Below, in pieces: positions 8,665 through 17,033 of a stretch of DNA of 64,000 bases. How positions within the stretch are numbered: the stretch's first letter is position 1; every line of letters starts with the position of its first letter. This DNA comes from Thermoguttaceae bacterium. GTDB taxonomy: Bacteria; Planctomycetota; Planctomycetia; Pirellulales; Thermoguttaceae. The notes beneath the pieces were generated by a model, which made no database searches, had not been told where the DNA came from, and saw only the letters and a program-made list of their open reading frames with translations. The DNA lies in the NCBI GenBank assembly GCA_017405595.1, contig JAFRAC010000013.1, forward strand, positions 124,001 to 188,000. The letters run 5' to 3'. A program made the translations under genes and the position numbers.

Positions 8665-9492
8665 TCAGGCGTCGTTTTCGGGCCGGCGGCGGAAGGAAAG
8701 ACGGTCGCGGGTAATGCCGCGTCTTTCTTTCCCGTCCCGGTTGAGCGAGTCCTCGATAAACTTCGCCAGCTCGAGGCAGCGGCCGCCCGGGAACTTCTCG
8801 CGGAGCGCCGCAACAACCTGGGGCCAGGTCAGCCCCTGGCCGTACATGATCTTATAAGCTTGTTTCAGCTCCGAAATCTCATCGTCCCGGAGCCCGTTCC
8901 GTTTCAGGCCGAGACAGTTCAGGCCGACAATCCCGGTGCTTTTGCCGTCGACCCTTGTAAAGGGGGGGATATCCTGCGTCACATGGGCCTGCCCCCCCAC
9001 CATCGTCATCTGGCCGATCCAAACGAACTGGTGAACCCCCACCGCGCCGGAAAGGACAGCGCGGCTTTCCACCACCACATGACCGGCCAGCATGGTATTG
9101 TTCGAGATCAGCACACGGTCTCCGATCCGGCAATCGTGGGCAACGTGAACGTTCACCATCAGCATGTTGTCGCTGCCGATCTGAGTCACGCCGTCGTCTT
9201 CCTTGGAACGGTGGACCGTGCAGTTCTCGCGGAAAAGGTTGCGGTCGCCGATAACGGCTTTCCCTTTTGAACAGGCCAGGCCCAGACATTGGGGATGACC
9301 GCCGATCACCGCCCCTTCGAAGACGTGGTTTTCGCTCCCCATGACCGTTCCGCTCTTCACGATCGAATGGGCCTCAAAAACGCAGCCGTCCCCAATTTCG
9401 ACGTCATCTTCGATGACACAGAAGGGTCCGAAGACGCAGTCGCGGCCGATCCTGGCTTTCGGACTGATTAACGCGGTCGGGTGAATACTCAT
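8665..9492 (-). CDS. lpxA: Acyl-ACP--UDP-N-acetylglucosamine O-acyltransferase
   Basis: First step of lipid A synthesis, in the cytoplasm. 275 aa; the ATG at 9492 is fixed by AAGGAGG 6 bases upstream. The N-terminal two thirds show left-handed beta-helix hexapeptide repeats (IHPTALI, IGRDCVFGPF, IGDGCVFEAHS...), the catalytic histidine region NVHVAHDCRIGD, and the C-terminal helical part. The usual HPQDLKY-type loop reads HPQCLGLACSKGK, so acyl-chain or substrate details may differ. Its presence indicates that the organism makes lipid A. The other lpx genes are not in this window. Confidence 0.95.
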   Translation of the reverse strand: MSIHPTALISPKARIGRDCVFGPFCVIEDDVEIGDGCVFEAHSIVKSGTVMGSENHVFEGAVIGGHPQCLGLACSKGKAVIGDRNLFRENCTVHRSKEDDGVTQIGSDNMLMVNVHVAHDCRIGDRVLISNNTMLAGHVVVESRAVLSGAVGVHQFVWIGQMTMVGGQAHVTQDIPPFTRVDGKSTGIVGLNCLGLKRNGLRDDEISELKQAYKIMYGQGLTWPQVVAALREKFPGGRCLELAKFIEDSLNRDGKERRGITRDRLSFRRRPENDA

Positions 9493-9655
9493 TTTTCCTC
9501 CTTGCAGGATTCGACTCCCTTCGAAACGGCCTGGGCACACCGGGAACCGGAAAAGTGCGAGACTCGTCTGATAAAAGATTCTACGTCGGAACGGCTGAGA
9601 GTTCCCGAACCGGAAGATCGGCAAAGCGCGGCGGCGGGCGTAAAATTCGGGGGGT

Positions 9656-9684
9656 ATTCTACCTTAAAATAGGGAAAATAGCAA
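9656..9684 (-). promoter_or_regulatory. Promoter for lpxA
   Basis: Minus strand TTGCTA at 9684-9679, 17-base spacer, TAGAAT at 9661-9656. This implies a leader of about 155 bases before lpxA. The rest of the 9493-9811 gap holds this leader and the hairpin at 9745-9769; I see no gene in it. Confidence 0.55.
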
Positions 9685-9744
9685 GAACGCTTTTCGGCTT
9701 GCCGGGCGGGAAGAGGAGCGCACCGGGCCGCGGTAAACGAAGAT

Positions 9745-9769
9745 CAGCCTCCGGAAAAACCGGAGGCTG
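9745..9769 (-). terminator. Terminator-like hairpin after the 98-aa membrane protein
   Basis: A perfect 10-base stem, CAGCCTCCGG (9745-9754) and CCGGAGGCTG (9760-9769), with an AAAAA loop. It lies 43 bases past the stop codon; no T-run follows. Confidence 0.5.
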
Positions 9770-9811
9770 ACATCGATTCGGCACGCGCCGCAGCAAACGG
9801 GAGAGACGTCC

Positions 9812-10108
9812 CTATTTGTAGGAAGCAAGGTCGAGATACGCCAGAACGGTCGCCGTAACCAACAGGATCCAGGAAATCAAAAGGATGAGCGCGTAGATAT
9901 CGAGGCGTTTCGGAACAACCGGTTTCGGAGGCGCCGGAGCCTGAACCTCCTCGAACGCGACCTCCTCGTCTTCGGCGGGAGATTCTTCCCCCTTCTTCCG
10001 TTTCCTGGACTTCTTCTCTTTTTTCGGTTTCGGCTCTTTCGGAGCCTTCGCCTTCTTTTCCTTCTTCGGTTTCTCGGCCTTCGGCTTATTCGAACTTAGA
10101 AACGACAT
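9812..10108 (-). CDS. Lysine-rich tail-anchored small membrane protein (98 aa)
   Basis: Not assigned to a family. The ATG at 10108 has AAGGAGG 8 bases upstream, located inside the end of the preceding gene, which it overlaps by 23 bases, so translation is probably coupled. Residues 8-42 are a Lys/Pro/Ala-rich repeat-like segment (PKKEKK, PKEPKPKKEKK), then an acidic stretch (46-57), a proline-rich linker and one membrane segment at about 69-91. The charged N-terminus is predicted to be cytosolic and could bind nucleic acid or membrane lipid. Confidence 0.8.
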   Translation of the reverse strand: MSFLSSNKPKAEKPKKEKKAKAPKEPKPKKEKKSRKRKKGEESPAEDEEVAFEEVQAPAPPKPVVPKRLDIYALILLISWILLVTATVLAYLDLASYK

Positions 10109-10922
10109 CGTCCCCCTCCTTGATCGTCCCTTGACGGAATTCGGGAAGAACGCGGCAAACGGCTCGATGCGGTTCAACGGTCACGACCTCGATTTTCCCC
10201 AGGTAGGTGTCGCCGCGCGCCACGTTAAGCTGGTGGCCCGGCTTGAGCCCGTCGTCGGAACCGAGCGTGATCATCACCAGTCCGCGGGGACCTTCCTGAA
10301 CCGCCTGGATCGCCCCTTTGACCTGGAACGGGAGATTCTGATCGTAGAGTTCCGGATTCGGTTCCAGACCGTTCATGTTGAGCACCGTCTTGGCCTTATC
10401 GAACTCTTCGGTCAGTTCGAGATTCTTCTGTTCGAGATCGCCGCGGATCGAGGCCAGCTCGTGCAGACGGTTGACTGCCGTCGCGAGCTCCTGAAGGTAG
10501 CCGGCGCGCTGTGTCTGCGCCGAGGCGAGGTCGTCGGTCATCGTTTTGAGGGTGTCCTGGTAATCTTTGATAGCGGCGTTGTTCGCGGCAATCACGTCGA
10601 GACGCTGCTGCAGGTCTTTTTCGGTCTGGAGTTCCCGTTCGGTCAGCGAATCGTTCTGAATCTGGAGATCCTGAACCACGTCGTGCAGGGCGCCGATCGT
10701 CGCCTCGTAGGCTTCCCGCTCTTTGGCGATCTTATTTTCGAGGTCCTGCTTCTGGGCGGTCAGGGTCGCTTTTTCTTTGTCGAGCGCGGCAATCTGCTCC
10801 TGTTTTTTCGCGGAATCTTCTTTCCAGCTCTTATGATTGGCATAGAGTGTTAAGGCCAGAGAGAAGAAAATGATGCTCATAATGGCAATGAGACTGACGA
10901 ATATTTTTCCGACCAGGTTCAT
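10086..10922 (-). CDS. Membrane-anchored periplasmic coiled-coil protein (278 aa)
   Basis: The ATG at 10922 has GAGAGG 8 bases upstream. An N-terminal membrane segment (about 7-28) is followed by a long heptad-rich coiled coil (about 35-205: EKATLTAQKQDLENK, LQRLDVIAANNA, GDLEQKNLELTEEF) and a compact C-terminal beta-rich domain with ITLGSDDGLKPGH and YLGKIEVVTVEPHRAV. The architecture recalls MreC or other envelope scaffolds but the sequence looks planctomycete-specific. It is translationally coupled to the Lys-rich 98-aa membrane protein; the pair may form one envelope complex. Confidence 0.85.
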   Translation of the reverse strand: MNLVGKIFVSLIAIMSIIFFSLALTLYANHKSWKEDSAKKQEQIAALDKEKATLTAQKQDLENKIAKEREAYEATIGALHDVVQDLQIQNDSLTERELQTEKDLQQRLDVIAANNAAIKDYQDTLKTMTDDLASAQTQRAGYLQELATAVNRLHELASIRGDLEQKNLELTEEFDKAKTVLNMNGLEPNPELYDQNLPFQVKGAIQAVQEGPRGLVMITLGSDDGLKPGHQLNVARGDTYLGKIEVVTVEPHRAVCRVLPEFRQGTIKEGDDVVSKFE

Positions 10923-11154
10923 AAAGCAACCTCTCTTGCGTACTGAAAACAGGCACCGGCAATAACAGCACCGATGCCGAGCCCCCCGCTGCGGCGCCGA
11001 TGCCCGGCGGCACGTACCCTTACTCAATTAAATCGGCACTCAAATCCCCGCCCCTTGCCGGGAATCAGGGAAAAAGAAGCCGGGCGCGCCGCTCCCCTCT
11101 TCCTAACCGGCATAACCCTTTTTATTGGGCGGCGAAAACCGCAGGCTCCGCTCC

Positions 11155-11184
11155 ATTATATCGCGCCGGCGGGACAAACGTCAA
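11155..11184 (-). promoter_or_regulatory. Promoter for the coiled-coil/Lys-rich gene pair
   Basis: Minus strand TTGACG at 11184-11179, 18-base spacer, TATAAT at 11160-11155: the best -35/-10 match in the window. It leaves a leader of about 225 bases (down to 10923) in which I see no gene. The remainder of the gap to nrdR is a T/A-rich tract. Confidence 0.65.
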
Positions 11185-11262
11185 CAAGTTTCTCTCTTTT
11201 TTCTATTTTTTCTAAATTATTTTCATGAGGCGCCGGCCCGGACCGCGGCGAAGAGCGCCGTC

Positions 11263-11778
11263 TCAGTCGAAACTCTCGCTGTTCTGCCCGGCGTCCTGTT
11301 CCGACTCGCGCCGCCGCTGAAGCGAGTTTTCGTTGATCAGGGCCCCCAGTTCACGGGAGAAATCATCGACACTGTCGAATTTGCGGTAGACCGAGGCGAA
11401 ACGGACATACGCGACTTCATCGAGTTCGCGCAGATAGGCGAGCACATTTTCACCGAGATAGTTGGTATCGACTTCGTTTTCACCGTCGTTTTCAATTTTG
11501 GTCTCGACACGGGCGACCAGTTCCGAAATCTGCCCCTCGCTCACCGGCCGTTTCCAGCAGGCGCGTTCAACCCCTTTCCGGAGCTTGTCGCGGTCGAAGG
11601 GGACACGGGTTCCGTCCCGCTTGATCACACGGATGTTGGTGACCTCGATCCGTTCGTAGGTCGTAAACCGGCGGTTGCACGACGAACAGTAGCGGCGGCG
11701 GCGGATGACGAAACCGTCTTCCATCACGCGGGTATCGACCACGCGGTCGTTCTCTTGCCGGCAGTAGGGACACTTCAT
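11263..11778 (-). CDS. nrdR: Transcriptional repressor NrdR
   Basis: ATP/dATP-sensing repressor of ribonucleotide reductase genes. 171 aa with the zinc ribbon CPYC...CSSC (Cys3, Cys6, Cys31, Cys34), the basic RRRRYC...RRFTTYERIE segment and the ATP-cone (about 49-139, VIKRDGTRVPFDRDKL). AAGGAG precedes the ATG. The C-terminus beyond residue 150 is an extra Gln/Glu/Ser-rich tail. It is the last gene of the minus-strand run that begins with pckA, 40 bases after the HAD gene. No nrd gene is present in the window. Confidence 0.96.
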   Translation of the reverse strand: MKCPYCRQENDRVVDTRVMEDGFVIRRRRYCSSCNRRFTTYERIEVTNIRVIKRDGTRVPFDRDKLRKGVERACWKRPVSEGQISELVARVETKIENDGENEVDTNYLGENVLAYLRELDEVAYVRFASVYRKFDSVDDFSRELGALINENSLQRRRESEQDAGQNSESFD

Positions 11779-11818
11779 GGCGGATCTCCTTTATGGCGGG
11801 ACGTTCAGCGGACGCGGC

Positions 11819-12688
11819 TCAGACGGTCTTCCAGGGGGGAAGTTCCGGAAGGTGGCGGTCGAACTCGTCAAGAAGACTCTGCTGGTATTCTCCGGCAAAG
11901 GTGCCGGCGAAGAAACGGTCGAGCCCTTCGCTGAGGAAGAGTTCCCAGCTCTTCTCTTCTTCTCCGGGGTTGATCGGGAAAAAGAGGACATCGTTCGCGC
12001 AGGCGGCCTTGTAGTCGCCGGGGGCGTCGCCGATCATCAGGGAGTGGTCTTTGGGGTAGCGGGACGCCCAGCGGAGCGATTCTTTTTTGGTGCCGATCTC
12101 CTGACCGGCGATAAACGCGGCATAGGGGAGAAGACCCTGGTTTTCCCACTCCTTGATAAGCGCCGCCTGCGGCGTGGCCGAAACGACCATGATATCGGCT
12201 TTCGCCTGCGCCTTTTCGAGCGATTCGCGCACCAGCGGGAACGGAGCGACCCCTTCGCCGACAATCGCGTCGATCACTTCGTTGACTTCGAGAGACCAGG
12301 CCAGGGTCTTTTTCAGAACCGGATCGCCCGTCCGCTCGACCTCGGCGGCCAGGGCGGCGTTGCCGAGTTTCGTCTCGCGGTTCATCCACTCGATAATCTC
12401 GCGCGGCGGCTCGACCCTGACCCCGCGGGCAATCACCTCGGGCCGTTTCGCCAGCCACTCGAAATCGTTGATCAGCGCGGGAAAACGGTTGATGCCGCGC
12501 GTCTTCGAGTAGAGGTTCACAAACTCGATCACCTCGCGGGCGTATTTGCTGACGCTCTGCCATCCCCAATGCTTGATGATCGTCGGAATGAAACACTCTT
12601 TCTGCTTCAGTTCCATCGTATCGAACGCGCAGCCGTCGGAATCGATGCCGATAAAGAAATCGGATTTCGGGGTAAATTCTTCTATCAT
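11819..12688 (-). CDS. HAD-superfamily hydrolase (289 aa)
   Basis: Cytosolic HAD-type phosphatase of unknown substrate. Motif I is IGIDSDGCAFDTM (nucleophile Asp16, Asp18), motif II the Ser in VVSATPQ, motif III a Lys in TKKESL, motif IV IGDAPGDY. The large helical cap between residues 25 and 160 is longer than in phosphoglycolate phosphatases. AAGGAG precedes the ATG. It lies 53 bases after tatC and 40 before nrdR. A nucleotide or sugar phosphate substrate is possible, but the sequence does not say which. Confidence 0.85.
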   Translation of the reverse strand: MIEEFTPKSDFFIGIDSDGCAFDTMELKQKECFIPTIIKHWGWQSVSKYAREVIEFVNLYSKTRGINRFPALINDFEWLAKRPEVIARGVRVEPPREIIEWMNRETKLGNAALAAEVERTGDPVLKKTLAWSLEVNEVIDAIVGEGVAPFPLVRESLEKAQAKADIMVVSATPQAALIKEWENQGLLPYAAFIAGQEIGTKKESLRWASRYPKDHSLMIGDAPGDYKAACANDVLFFPINPGEEEKSWELFLSEGLDRFFAGTFAGEYQQSLLDEFDRHLPELPPWKTV

Positions 12689-12741
12689 GGAGGACTCCTT
12701 CTTAGGGGGATGATACTCTCGCTTTCGCGGATTGTCGGAGG

Positions 12742-13887
12742 TTAATCTTCTTCGTCGGCTTCGTCAAACTCGCTTTTGGGCAGGGGCCACAGTTTACACA
12801 GGCCGATTCCCAGGAAGTAAAGGCTGATGAGCGGAACCATCATGCAGAACAGGCTGCCGGGATCGGGGGGGGTGAGCATCATTGCGGCCACGGCGATCAC
12901 CAGAACGGAAATCCGCCACTGGTTTGTGTAATCCCTGGTCGTAAAGATGCGGAGCCGGTAAAGGGCGAACATGACCAGCGGCAGCTGGAACCCGATTCCG
13001 AAACCGATCGGAAGCCCGATCGCCAGTTTCAGCCATTCGCTGATCCGCGGGTCGGGATCGATGTTCAGGCCCGAGTTGAACGTGAGCAGGTAATGCAGGA
13101 CAAACTGGAAGACCACGAAGAACGCCAGCGCCGCTCCGGCGAAAAAGAGGAAGAGGCTGAACGGGAAGAAACGGTAGACCAGCCGCCGCTCTTTCGGATA
13201 GAGGCCGGCGCCGACAAACGCCCAGAAATGATAAAAGAGACCGGGGCTTCCGAGAAAGGCCCCGAGCACCAGGGCGGCTTTCAGGAAGATCACAAACGTC
13301 TCGGGCATACTGAGCGACTTGGCGCGAATCCGCGGATCGTTCTCGAGTTTTTCCCAGAAGAGGAAACGGACCGGACCGCCGCCGCTTTCGTCTTCGCCGG
13401 ATGCCGACTGCGGCCGGGGAAAGCGGTCGAAATTGTCGACCAGATCGAGCGCCTCCCGATTCGAGAGAAACGCCGGCGCCGCCGCTTCGGCCGAAGATTC
13501 GGCCGGGCCGCCGTCGAGGATTCTCTTTAAACGCGCGATATCTTCGGGAAAAAGCCAGACTTCCCGCTCGGCCATGCCGAGACGCTGCGGAATGCTCGCG
13601 ACCTCGCTCGAATAGCCGAGCTGCCGCAGCTGCGTCATCTGATCGCTGAGGCGGCGCGAAGAGTATTCGGTGTAATACCGCTCGAGCGCCTGGGTGAGCG
13701 GCCGCTGAATGCACGAGACGGTCCATCCGGTGAGCGAACCGAAACTGCCCCACGGAATCAGTGCAAGGACAAAACCGCCCGCCAGCCAGTAGATCGACTG
13801 GAGGAGGCGGTACCGCAGTTCATCGAGATGTTCCAGGAAGGACATCGATGAATTTTCAAAAAGATCGTCCCGCTTCTTTCGCGCCAT
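12742..13887 (-). CDS. tatC: Sec-independent protein translocase TatC, with insertion
   Basis: Core subunit of the Tat pathway, exporting folded proteins. Begins with the conserved FLEHLDELRYRLL (17-29) that binds twin-arginine signals, then membrane segment 1, and later SMPETFVIFLKAALVLG, the conserved entry to segment 2, followed by four more segments. At 381 aa it is about 120-130 residues longer than usual; the extra length is residues about 60-190 in the first periplasmic loop, a charged, partly disordered insertion. AGGGTAG precedes the start, 5 bases after lspA. tatA and tatB are not in the window. Confidence 0.94.
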   Translation of the reverse strand: MARKKRDDLFENSSMSFLEHLDELRYRLLQSIYWLAGGFVLALIPWGSFGSLTGWTVSCIQRPLTQALERYYTEYSSRRLSDQMTQLRQLGYSSEVASIPQRLGMAEREVWLFPEDIARLKRILDGGPAESSAEAAAPAFLSNREALDLVDNFDRFPRPQSASGEDESGGGPVRFLFWEKLENDPRIRAKSLSMPETFVIFLKAALVLGAFLGSPGLFYHFWAFVGAGLYPKERRLVYRFFPFSLFLFFAGAALAFFVVFQFVLHYLLTFNSGLNIDPDPRISEWLKLAIGLPIGFGIGFQLPLVMFALYRLRIFTTRDYTNQWRISVLVIAVAAMMLTPPDPGSLFCMMVPLISLYFLGIGLCKLWPLPKSEFDEADEED

Positions 13888-13892
13888 AGAAA

Positions 13893-14510
13893 CTACCCTG
13901 CCGTTCCGGTGTCCCGCGCATCGGCATCTTCCCCGCTGCGGGCCGGCGGCATAAAAATTACACGGATAAACATGAGCGCCACGCCGCAGACCAGGCAGGC
14001 GTCGGCAATATTAAAGTTCGGCCAGTGATACGAGCCGATCATCACCAAAATCCAGTCGCGTACCGCGTAAACGGGAGCGCCGGGTTCGTAACCGACAAGC
14101 CCGTCGGGCCAGCAAATCCCGTGCAGCGCGAGGCGGTCCCACAGGTTGCCGAGAATCCCCCCGGTGATCAGCCCCAGCGAGACGGCGGCAAGGAGACTCT
14201 TCCGCCCTTCCGCCCAAAACCAGAAAGCAATTCCGGCAAGCGCGGCGAACGAAATGCCGGCCAGCAGAAAGGTCAGTCCCGCGCCGAGCCCCCAGAGCGC
14301 CCCCTGATTGAGACTGGTCTGAAATCCGAACAGGTCGGGAAGGACCCACTCGACCTCGCCGCTGGGAAAGCCGAGCCGGTCGAACATATACTTTTTCGAG
14401 CCGAGGTCGGCGGCGACGGCCGCCGCCGTGATCGCCAGAAAAAGGAAAAACCGCCCCCAGCCGGAAGCGCCGCGCGCGCTGTCTGCCGAAGGGGAAAGAC
14501 TCTTTTCCAT
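13893..14510 (-). CDS. lspA: Lipoprotein signal peptidase (signal peptidase II)
   Basis: Inner-membrane aspartic protease that cleaves lipoprotein signal peptides. 205 aa with all family motifs: DLGSKK near the first membrane segment, TSLNQGALWG, GGILGNLWDRL (catalytic Asp125) and FNIADACLV (catalytic Asp170). An extra loop at 130-160 (WPDGLVGYEPGAPVYAVRD) lies between the last two. Its likely clients here include the RND adaptor lipoprotein at 44.8 kb. It sits between dedA and tatC, with gaps of 21 and 5 bases, in one envelope-themed operon. Confidence 0.95.
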   Translation of the reverse strand: MEKSLSPSADSARGASGWGRFFLFLAITAAAVAADLGSKKYMFDRLGFPSGEVEWVLPDLFGFQTSLNQGALWGLGAGLTFLLAGISFAALAGIAFWFWAEGRKSLLAAVSLGLITGGILGNLWDRLALHGICWPDGLVGYEPGAPVYAVRDWILVMIGSYHWPNFNIADACLVCGVALMFIRVIFMPPARSGEDADARDTGTAG

Positions 14511-14531
14511 AACGTACGCACTCCGTAAAGG

Positions 14532-15212
14532 CTAAAGAAGGAACTTGATCAAATAGAATCCGCCCAGCAGCATCACGAGAAAGACAAACGAGAGAATCCC
14601 GAAGTATTTGTCGATGAACCCTTTCACCGCCGGACCGAAAAAGAAAAGGAGGGTGCCGACCGCGAAGAAACGGAGCGACCGGCCGATAAAACAGGCGACC
14701 AGAAAGACCGGAATCGGCATGGCCATCATCCCGGCCGTAATGGTGAACGCCTTAAAGGGCAAAGGGGTAAACGCCGCCGCGAAGAGCGCCCAGAACCCCC
14801 AGACTTCGAAGAAGGCATGGACTTTGTCCATGTTCTCCTGCGAGATGATGTTCGGCACAAAGTAGGGACCCAGCCACCCCCAGAGAGCGTAACCGATCAC
14901 CCAGCCGAGAACCGCCCCCAGCACCGAGGCCAGCGCGCTCACCAGCGCGTAGCGGAACGAGCGCTTCGGCCGTTCCATCGAAAGCGCGATCTGGAGCGGG
15001 TCGGGAGGGATCGGGAAAAAGGAGCTTTCGGCAAACGAGATGAGCGCGAGCATGCCGGCCCCGAAAGGGGAATGGGCCCAGGAGAGGACCCATTCGTAAA
15101 GCCAGCGCATCCCCCGTACCGGGGAGAGCAGAACCGCACGAAAAAACGGCTCGGTCCCGGGGGTTTCCTGCGGCGGAGAAGCGGCGGTTTCTTCGGCGGA
15201 AATCTCTTCCAT
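14532..15212 (-). CDS. DedA/VTT-domain membrane protein
   Basis: 226 aa, COG1238/YqaA-like branch of the DedA (VTT) family, whose members flip or scramble lipids in the inner membrane. Visible: a 40-residue charged N-terminus, the re-entrant-type segment SFAESSFFPIPPDPLQIAL, then ASVLGAVLGWVIGY, and FTPLPFKAFTITAGMMAMPIPVF with the conserved phenylalanine-proline pattern, then two terminal membrane segments. The gap to pckA is 11 bases and to lspA 21, so co-transcription is likely. Ribosome binding site weak. Confidence 0.88.
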   Translation of the reverse strand: MEEISAEETAASPPQETPGTEPFFRAVLLSPVRGMRWLYEWVLSWAHSPFGAGMLALISFAESSFFPIPPDPLQIALSMERPKRSFRYALVSALASVLGAVLGWVIGYALWGWLGPYFVPNIISQENMDKVHAFFEVWGFWALFAAAFTPLPFKAFTITAGMMAMPIPVFLVACFIGRSLRFFAVGTLLFFFGPAVKGFIDKYFGILSFVFLVMLLGGFYLIKFLL

Positions 15213-15223
15213 AAACTTCGGCG

Positions 15224-16816
15224 TTACCCGTCTATCCGGGGCGGCCCGGCGTTTTTGATTTCATCGCTCGCCTGGTCGGCGTATTTCGCGAAGTTTTCGT
15301 GGAAGAGGGACGCCAGTTTGCGGGCGGTCTTTTCGTATTCTTCTTTGTCGTCCCACGCGTTTTCGGGAATCAGAACCGCGGGGGGCACATTCAGGCAGAC
15401 GGTCGGAACGCGCAGGCCGAAGATCGGGTCGACGACCGTCGGCGCTTTCGCCAGTTCGCCGCTGTGAATCGCGTCGATAATCGCGCGGGTATGGCGGATC
15501 GAAAGGCGTTTGCCGACACCGTATTTCCCGCCGCACCAGCCGGTGTTCACCAGCCAGGCGCGGGCGTTGTATTTTTTCATGTTGGCGGCCAGCAGCTCGG
15601 CGTATTTCGTCGGATGCCAGACCAGAAACGCGGCGCCGAAACAGGCCGAAAAGGTGGCCTGCGGCTCGACAATGCCGACCTCGGTTCCCGCGACTTTCGC
15701 GGTATAACCGCTGATGTAGTGGTACATCGCCTGCTCGGGGGAAAGGAGGCTGACCGGCGGCAGAACGCCGAACGCGTCGCACGTGAGCAGAATGATGTTG
15801 CTCGGATGGTTCCCGATACACGGCTTTTTGATGTTCTCAATAAACTCGATCGGGTAGGAGGCGCGGGTGTTCTCGGTCAGCGAGGCATCGTAGAAATCGA
15901 CCAGGCGGGTTTTGTCGTCGAAAACGGTATTTTCGAGAACCGTGCCGAAACGGATCGCGTTGAAGATTTCGGGCTCGTTCTCTTTCGAAAGGTTGATGCA
16001 CTTCGCGTAACACCCGCCTTCGATATTCACGATGCCGTGATCGGTCCAGTAATGTTCGTCGTCGCCGATCAGCTTCCGGTTCGGCTCGGTCGAAAGGGTC
16101 GTTTTGCCCGTTCCGGAAAGGCCGAAGAAGAGGGAGACGTCGCCCGATTCCCCCTCGTTGGCGGAACAGTGCATCGAAAGGATGCCGTTTTTCGGCATCA
16201 GGTAGTTCATGATCGTGAAAACGCCTTTTTTCATTTCGCCGGCGTACTCGGTGCCGAGAATGACAAACTCGCCCCGTTCGAAACTGAGCGCGACGCTCGT
16301 GGTCGAGGAGACAAACTCGATCGAGGGGTCGGCGGGAAACTGGCCGGCGTTGAAAATGACGTAGTCCGGTTTTCCGAAATGCAGGAGCTCTTCGGGAGTC
16401 GGCCGGACGAGCATGTTCGACATGAAGAGGGCGTGGTAAGCGCGGGCGCAGATGATGCGCACCTTGATCCGGTTTTCTTTATCCCACCCGGCGTAGGCGT
16501 CGATGACGTAGAGCAGATCGCGGGTGTTGAGGTAGTCGATCGCCCGGCGGCGGTTGTAAAGAAATGATTCGTCGGAAATCTTTTCGTTGACCGGCCCCCA
16601 CCAGATGTCGTTGACGCTTTCGGGATTCGCAACGATGCGCTTGTCTTTGGGGCTTCGGCCGGTTTTCACGCCGGAACTGTTCATGAGCGCGCCGGACGAA
16701 GTGATCGCGGCATTTTCGCGAATGATGGCGTCTTCGTAAAGCTGCGCCGGCGAGGGATTCCGATGAACGCGGCTTACCGAAATTCCGTAGGGGGATAAAT
16801 CAACTTCTCTTCTCAT
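15224..16816 (-). CDS. pckA: Phosphoenolpyruvate carboxykinase (ATP)
   Basis: Interconverts oxaloacetate + ATP and phosphoenolpyruvate + CO2 + ADP; gluconeogenic, or carboxylating in fermenters. 530 aa, typical. Kinase-1a P-loop GLSGTGKTT at 232-240, metal-binding GDDEH at 251-255, early RSPKDK substrate region and a late TGWCGGKYG segment. GGAGGAG precedes the ATG, with a TATAAT promoter 22 bases upstream of the start. It heads the run pckA-dedA-lspA-tatC-HAD-nrdR with small gaps; whether one transcript covers it all is inference. Confidence 0.97.
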   Translation of the reverse strand: MRREVDLSPYGISVSRVHRNPSPAQLYEDAIIRENAAITSSGALMNSSGVKTGRSPKDKRIVANPESVNDIWWGPVNEKISDESFLYNRRRAIDYLNTRDLLYVIDAYAGWDKENRIKVRIICARAYHALFMSNMLVRPTPEELLHFGKPDYVIFNAGQFPADPSIEFVSSTTSVALSFERGEFVILGTEYAGEMKKGVFTIMNYLMPKNGILSMHCSANEGESGDVSLFFGLSGTGKTTLSTEPNRKLIGDDEHYWTDHGIVNIEGGCYAKCINLSKENEPEIFNAIRFGTVLENTVFDDKTRLVDFYDASLTENTRASYPIEFIENIKKPCIGNHPSNIILLTCDAFGVLPPVSLLSPEQAMYHYISGYTAKVAGTEVGIVEPQATFSACFGAAFLVWHPTKYAELLAANMKKYNARAWLVNTGWCGGKYGVGKRLSIRHTRAIIDAIHSGELAKAPTVVDPIFGLRVPTVCLNVPPAVLIPENAWDDKEEYEKTARKLASLFHENFAKYADQASDEIKNAGPPRIDG

Positions 16817-16838
16817 AAAAATACTCCTCCGTGCCTCT

Positions 16839-16867
16839 ATTATAGTCCAAAGCAGGGCCGATGAAAA
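16839..16867 (-). promoter_or_regulatory. Promoter for the pckA operon
   Basis: Minus strand TTTTCA at 16867-16862, 17-base spacer, TATAAT at 16844-16839. The -35 partly overlaps the T-run of the hairpin at 16868-16891. Confidence 0.55.
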
Positions 16868-16891
16868 GGGGGCGGAGTCTCCTCCGCCCCC
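16868..16891 (-). terminator. Second hairpin between lysC and pckA
   Basis: GGGGGCGGAG (16868-16877) and CTCCGCCCCC (16882-16891) form a perfect 10-base stem; the minus strand continues TTTTC. It fits a backup terminator for lysC just ahead of the pckA promoter. Confidence 0.6.
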
Positions 16892-16969
16892 GGCATCCCC
16901 GGCCGTACCGCCGGCTGTTTTTCGCGGAAAAACCGGTGAAAACGGGGGGAAAATGACGGCAAAAAGAGA

Positions 16970-17008
16970 GCCGCGCCGACGGTCCTTCCCGGGGACCGGC
17001 GGCGCGGC
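16970..17008 (-). terminator. Terminator of lysC
   Basis: A 16-base stem with one mismatch, GCCGCGCCGACGGTCC at 16970-16985 against GGACCGGCGGCGCGGC at 16993-17008. The minus strand runs on into TCTCTTTTT. It starts 25 bases after the lysC stop. Confidence 0.75.
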
Positions 17009-17033
17009 GGAGAGCTGGGGGCGGAAACGGCGT

